Notes under the pieces: generated by a model
What the model was told of the DNA's origin: nothing
The model's input: the letters and a program-made list of their open reading frames with translations, nothing else
The model's database searches: none
In this document: positions 19,936-20,096 of the stretch, one piece after another
Layout of the letters: every line of letters begins with the position of its first letter
Position numbering within the stretch: the first letter of the stretch is position 1
Position numbers and translations under genes: made by a program
NCBI RefSeq assembly: GCF_014385005.1
Contig: NZ_JACRSZ010000028.1
Span: forward strand, 1-20,096
Reading direction: 5' to 3'
Source of the DNA: Jingyaoa shaoxingensis
GTDB lineage: Bacteria; Bacillota; Clostridia; Lachnospirales; Lachnospiraceae
Length of the DNA stretch: 20,096 nt

Positions 19936-20096
19936 TTAAAGTTCAAGTGAATCTTCTGCATCAACCCACATCTGTAAATTTCCATCAAGATATAATCTTG
20001 CATATTCCAGTGGTTCGTCAATAGCAAGTGTATTTAATGCACAGTCTGATCCAGGCGTGGTTTTTAAGTCCTTCTCAGCTTCCCAGCAGTCAATGC
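19936..20096 (-). CDS. C-terminal part of an unrecognised protein, cut by the window end
   Basis: On the minus strand an open frame enters at the window edge and stops at 19936-19938. It encodes about 53 residues with IDCWEAEKDLKTTPGSDC, ALNTLAIDEPLEYARLYLDG and MWVDAEDSLEL, an acidic protein-like sequence. I do not recognise the family. A terminator follows it, so it is probably a real gene end. It may belong to the neighbouring mobile element, since short acidic proteins of this kind are common there. Confidence 0.6.
   Translation of the reverse strand, partial: IDCWEAEKDLKTTPGSDCALNTLAIDEPLEYARLYLDGNLQMWVDAEDSLEL

Overview
The window looks like the accessory part of a low-GC Firmicutes chromosome, most likely a gut Lachnospiraceae relative (Blautia/Dorea/Ruminococcus type). 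I infer this from the AT-rich base composition, strong AGGAGG ribosome sites, TTGACA/TATAAT-type promoters, an FMN riboswitch feeding RibU, and debris of Tn1549-like and MobA/MobL-type elements. No replication or core housekeeping gene is present. The layout is a patchwork of small regulated cargo operons separated by broken mobile-element genes.

Region 1 (1-987) holds the possible tail of an unknown gene, an intact excisionase-type HTH gene (222-398), an N-terminally deleted sigma-70-like gene and a terminator. Region 2 (925-7020) is one operon with a clear promoter, operator and terminator: a TetR regulator, two half-size ABC transporters of the exporter fold (closest in motif detail to the YbtP/YbtQ-IrtA/IrtB type) and two different SAM methyltransferases. 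Region 3 (7041-8740) has an IS4-type transposase relic and a Fic protein with its own inhibitory helix and C-terminal winged helix, preceded by a leader with two mutually exclusive hairpins.

Region 4 (8740-9780) is gene-poor. It holds a 3' half-tRNA(Arg-CCU) that looks like an integration scar, nine copies of TTAGCTG/CAGCTAA within about 490 bp, and a ParB N-terminal stub. I read it as the decayed end of an integrative element. Region 5 (9849-12074) is a 'radical SAM mobile pair' cassette: a MarR regulator and two overlapping radical SAM genes behind a 19+19 bp perfect palindrome. Region 6 (12093-14246) has a cupin gene divergent from an HxlR regulator, then a flavin split-barrel protein, a second HxlR, and an ACT-domain gene broken by one base in an A-run.

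Region 7 (14276-15428) contains a minus-strand gene tail and a truncated MobA/MobL-like relaxase tail that overlaps an intact membrane protein gene (DUF6040-like) for about 280 nt. Region 8 (15475-19732) is the most interesting part: Rrf2 regulator, FMN-type split-barrel protein, FMN riboswitch, ribU, split-barrel/2x[4Fe-4S] fusion, class M sirtuin (SirTM), zinc macrodomain hydrolase. The last four genes are joined by ATGA overlaps. Four TGTAA-N9-TTACA boxes link the first two units. The pattern suggests a flavin- and redox-linked, reversible protein ADP-ribosylation system that lacks the lipoate-type partners (GcvH-L, LplA2) usual for SirTM. A decayed copy of the DUF6040-like gene end lies just after it (19750-19847), so the island is bracketed by related mobile-element sequence. 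Region 9 (19852-20096) is the tail of an unrecognised minus-strand gene with its terminator.

All calls come from reading the sequence and memory of protein families. No search was run.
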